Shown here: positions 5,265 through 6,950 of the stretch, piece after piece | Layout of the letters: each line of letters starts with the position of its first letter | Position numbering within the stretch: position 1 is the stretch's first letter | NCBI GenBank assembly: GCA_934481505.1 | Contig: CAKSPP010000069.1 | Coordinates: 1 to 6,950 of the forward strand | DNA: 6,950 bases | DNA from: an uncultured Eubacteriales bacterium | GTDB taxonomy: Bacteria > Bacillota > Clostridia > Oscillospirales > UBA644 | Reading direction: 5' to 3' | Position numbers and translations under genes: made by a program | Notes under the pieces: model-generated | Databases searched by the model: none | What the model was told of the DNA's origin: nothing | The model's input: the letters and a program-made list of their open reading frames with translations, nothing else

Positions 5265-5863
5265 TACGCTTCCCCCTTTTTGATAAAGCAATTTTTAATA
5301 AACATCGCAAATTTCTTTGTAAGTATCAAAATCCCCTTCGTCGTTTCCCTGCAAGCAAAAAACATTAAGATTGCAAGTCCGCCGCAGATAAATCCTGCGG
5401 AAAGCAAGATAAGACCCGAGAAAATATTTCCGTCAAAGGCAAAAACGATGCACGCAGGAACCGTTCCGGCAGCACAGAGAGTCAAAGAGCCGAAAACCGC
5501 CCACAAAGAAATAATCACAGCCCAAAGAGAAACGTAAAGTGCGAAAACCACGGAAACGGCGGCAATTCCAAGAGAAAAGCATATCGGAGAGCCAACCGTA
5601 AGCAAAACTATTTCCCACGCTTTCAGCCGTCTTTTGGGTTTTATCCTTTCTTTTGCGATTTTTGCAAGAGGGATATCGGCTATTGTCTGAGTGACTATCT
5701 CGTCAACCGAACCTATCGCCGAAACTGCTTCTTCTTCCGAAAGTCCCTCTTCCATTCTGTCTTCAATCATTTCGCCGTAAAATGTCAGTCGTTCGTCTAT
5801 ATCTTCTTCGGGCAAGCCCGCAAGCCGTCCCCTAAGCTCTTTGAGAAATTCCTGTTTATTCAT
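5264..5863 (-). CDS. HAAS-domain (DUF1700) membrane protein
   Basis: This 199-residue protein begins MNKQEFLKELRGRLAGLPEE, the DUF1700/HAAS signature. Residues 1-65 form an acidic helical domain containing 'D-I-D-E-R-L-x-F-Y-x-E-M-I-E-D' and 'G-L-S-E-E-E-A-V-x-x-I-G-S-V-D-E-I'. A basic stretch (68-82, KERIKPKRRLK) is followed by three or four hydrophobic segments between about 83 and 172 and a basic tail. This fits a cytoplasmic N-domain on a polytopic membrane anchor. HAAS domains are proposed to mediate protein contacts in signalling modules with PadR regulators and DUF4097 proteins, exactly the neighbours here. A strong AAGGAGG (5870-5876) inside the padR 3' end drives the ATG at 5863, which overlaps padR by eight bases. 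Partner roles are inference. Confidence 0.9.
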   Translation of the reverse strand: MNKQEFLKELRGRLAGLPEEDIDERLTFYGEMIEDRMEEGLSEEEAVSAIGSVDEIVTQTIADIPLAKIAKERIKPKRRLKAWEIVLLTVGSPICFSLGIAAVSVVFALYVSLWAVIISLWAVFGSLTLCAAGTVPACIVFAFDGNIFSGLILLSAGFICGGLAILMFFACRETTKGILILTKKFAMFIKNCFIKKGEA

Positions 5864-6173
5864 TATTATCCTCCTTGGTCACGAATTGATAAATCGCCAA
5901 AATCTCTTTCCATTCGACATTGAATTCATCGATACGCTTCTGCCCCGCCTCCGTAATATGATAATACTTCCGAAGCCTGCCGCCGTGTTCGACGGTGCGG
6001 ACAGTCAGCATATCTGCCGTTTCAAGGCGTTTCAGAATGGTATAAAGGGTCGATTCTGAAAGTTCGATATACGGTTTCATATCCTTTATAATCTTGTAGC
6101 CGTATGAATCTTCATTCTTGATTGCCGCCAAAACGCAAACATCCAAGAGTCCCCGTTTTAATTGAATATCCAT
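5856..6173 (-). CDS. PadR-family transcriptional regulator
   Basis: This 105-residue protein is the compact PadR type: a winged helix with a short C-terminal helix for dimer formation. Visible marks are 'K-R-G-L-L-D-V-C-V-L-A-A-I' (6-18), 'S-Y-G-Y-K-I-I' (23-29), the recognition helix LSESTLYTILKRLE (38-51) and the wing GGRLRKYYHITEAG (64-77). PadR proteins are usually repressors that lose DNA binding on ligand or stress input. As first gene of an operon with HAAS and DUF4097 proteins, it probably controls its own operon; a dyad over the promoter supports this. ATG 6173 has CGGGAGG six bases upstream; an ATG at 6178 is out of frame. Length and motifs are intact. Confidence 0.94.
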   Translation of the reverse strand: MDIQLKRGLLDVCVLAAIKNEDSYGYKIIKDMKPYIELSESTLYTILKRLETADMLTVRTVEHGGRLRKYYHITEAGQKRIDEFNVEWKEILAIYQFVTKEDNNE

Positions 6174-6193
6174 ATCATACCTCCCGTTACGCT

Positions 6194-6214
6194 ATACATC
6201 ATATCACGAAGTAT
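6194..6214 (-). promoter_or_regulatory. Candidate PadR autoregulatory operator
   Basis: The + strand reads ATACATC-N7-GAAGTAT, an inverted repeat with six of seven arm positions complementary. It covers the -10 and half the spacer of the padR promoter, where a dimer would block RNA polymerase. PadR regulators commonly bind such dyads at their own promoters. No experimental site is known to me for this subfamily, so the assignment rests on symmetry and position. Confidence 0.45.
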
Positions 6215-6226
6215 TAGTTTTGTCAA
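6198..6226 (-). promoter_or_regulatory. Sigma-A promoter of the padR-HAAS-DUF4097 operon
   Basis: On the minus strand TTGACA (6226-6221) and TATGAT (6203-6198) are separated by 17 bases: a perfect -35 and a -10 with one change. The predicted start near 6191 gives a leader of about 18 bases carrying the GGGAGG ribosome binding site. It lies 18 bases beyond the ruvX terminator hairpin. Confidence 0.88.
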
Positions 6227-6244
6227 CCGCCTTCACGAAAATGT

Positions 6245-6277
6245 CGAAAACAGCGGCAAAGAGTGCCGCTGTTTTCG
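6245..6277 (-). terminator. Terminator hairpin after ruvX
   Basis: A perfect 14-base stem (CGAAAACAGCGGCA / TGCCGCTGTTTTCG) with a 5-base loop lies 12 bases after the ruvX stop. The U run (UUUU) is the lower part of the stem, and a second one (UUUU) follows a few bases on. This suits intrinsic termination of the rpoD-ruvX transcript. The A-stem-T symmetry would also let it act on + strand transcripts. Confidence 0.85.
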
Positions 6278-6289
6278 TATAACAATATT

Positions 6290-6700
6290 TTATTTTGAAG
6301 AATCAAGATATCCCTGCAAAAGAACCGCTGCTGCCGCAGCGTCAATCATACTTCGCTGTTCTTTTGCGTTCATATCTATGTCGTGAAGATGCTGCGACGC
6401 TATGACCGTCGTAAAAGCCTCGTTTATAAGCTTGATTTCGACATCTGTGCGTTTTGAAAGGAAAGTATAGAAACTTTCGACTTTTTCCTGCATTTTGCCG
6501 GGCTTTCCGTCCGTTCTTTTCGGATAGCCGAGAATTATAAGCCCGACATTTTCCTTTGCTATGATATCGAGAACGGCATCTTTAAGACGGGTTCTTCCGT
6601 ACCCCGAAAAAACGCAGTAAGGCGTTGCGATAAGTCCCAAAGGGTCGCTTAGGGCAATCCCCGTGCGTGCCTCTCCGAGGTCTATTGCCATTATTCTCAT
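6290..6700 (-). CDS. ruvX: Putative pre-16S rRNA nuclease / RuvX (YqgF) family protein
   Basis: This 136-residue protein has the usual family length and RNase H-like fold marks. These are MRIMAIDLGEARTGIALSD (Asp7 of the first strand), LGYPKRTDGKPG (58-69), NEAFTT (93-98, Glu94) and MIDAAAAAVLLQGYLD (118-133, Asp120). Asp7, Glu94 and Asp120 would form the metal site. The family processes the 5' end of 16S rRNA precursors and was earlier proposed as a Holliday junction resolvase. The usual D-E-R-x-T-T is N-E-A-F-T-T here. I chose ATG 6700 because MRI-x-x-(I/L)-D-L-G is the family start; a TTG at 6709 and an ATG at 6691 are alternatives. It begins one base after the rpoD stop, has no clear ribosome binding site and is probably translated by re-initiation. 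Confidence 0.92.
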   Translation of the reverse strand: MRIMAIDLGEARTGIALSDPLGLIATPYCVFSGYGRTRLKDAVLDIIAKENVGLIILGYPKRTDGKPGKMQEKVESFYTFLSKRTDVEIKLINEAFTTVIASQHLHDIDMNAKEQRSMIDAAAAAVLLQGYLDSSK

Positions 6701-6701
6701 A

Positions 6702-6950
6702 TCAGTCAAGGAAGTCTTTAAGCTTTTTGCTTCTGCTCGGATGACGCAGTTTACGCAAAGCTTTCGCTTCGATCTGTCTTATTCTTTCACGGGTAACCTT
6801 AAATTCTCTTCCGACCTCTTCGAGAGTACGGTTTCTGCCGTCGTCAAGACCGAAACGGAGTCTTAAAACTCTCGCTTCTCTTTCGGAAAGAGTGTCGAGG
6901 ACTTCATTGAGTTCTTCTTTTAAGAGCATCTGCGACGCGACATCCTGCGG
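6702..6950 (-). CDS. rpoD: RNA polymerase sigma factor RpoD, C-terminal fragment
   Basis: The last 82 codons are present; the gene continues beyond the right edge. The visible part is sigma region 4: region 4.1 (about 10-38, with VLDTLSEREARVLRLRFGLD) and the region 4.2 helix-turn-helix (about 40-72, with RTLEEVGREFKVTRERIRQI), then the conserved end LRKLRHPSRSKKLKDFLD. Region 4.2 reads the -35 element TTGACA and also binds beta-flap and activators. The near-invariant sequence marks the primary sigma factor, not an alternative one. Two TTGACA promoters in this window fit its specificity. ruvX follows after one base, so the pair is likely co-transcribed and shares the hairpin terminator after ruvX. 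Confidence 0.97.
   Translation of the reverse strand, partial: PQDVASQMLLKEELNEVLDTLSEREARVLRLRFGLDDGRNRTLEEVGREFKVTRERIRQIEAKALRKLRHPSRSKKLKDFLD

Noticed and set aside
5265..5291. Longer DUF4097 protein starting at TTG 5291
   Set aside because: The ATG at 5264 has a strong GGGGGA site at seven bases and a typical TAATG junction; the extension adds nothing resembling a signal or domain.

Overview
The window looks like ordinary chromosome of a low-to-moderate GC Gram-positive anaerobe, most likely a member of the Clostridia. This rests on the clostridial style of the PstS and RpoD sequences, strong AGGAGG-type ribosome binding sites, consensus TTGACA/TATAAT promoters and a lipoprotein PstS. 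Every convincing gene lies on the minus strand, so the window reads from right to left. I see no mobile element, CRISPR array, tRNA or rRNA.

Right end (6290-6950): the last 82 codons of the housekeeping sigma factor rpoD, followed after one base by ruvX/yqgF, which ends at a long perfect hairpin (6245-6277). Next (4305-6226) is a three-gene operon with its own consensus promoter: a PadR-family repressor, a HAAS/DUF1700 membrane protein and a membrane-anchored DUF4097 (toastrack-like) protein built of ten 19-20-residue repeats. The genes overlap by 8 and 1 bases. Modules of this kind are linked to envelope-stress sensing, but their biochemical role is not settled. Two tandem hairpin terminators close the operon.

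Centre and left (185-4215): a complete phosphate uptake operon, pstS-pstC-pstA-pstB-phoU, tightly packed (15-base gap, 1-base gap, then two ATGA overlaps). Upstream of pstS is an 11-base-periodic series of TTTAC(A/C) hexamers that matches the PhoP box layout of Firmicutes, placed over a weak -35 and a -10. This suggests induction by a PhoPR-type system under phosphate starvation. No phoP/phoR genes lie in the window. The operon ends at a hairpin just after phoU.

Left edge (1-172): the first 31 codons of an ABC transporter ATPase, expressed from a perfect TTGACA-N17-TATAAT promoter. The -35 of this promoter sits inside the phoU terminator hairpin. A dyad just downstream of the -10, AGTGTA-N13-TACGCT, resembles the operator of the GntR/YtrA family, whose members repress ABC transporter operons.

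The most useful second-look items are this compact terminator/promoter/operator junction, the PhoP box array before pstS, and the PadR-HAAS-toastrack operon with its dyad over the promoter. Nothing here is clearly a wholly new system.
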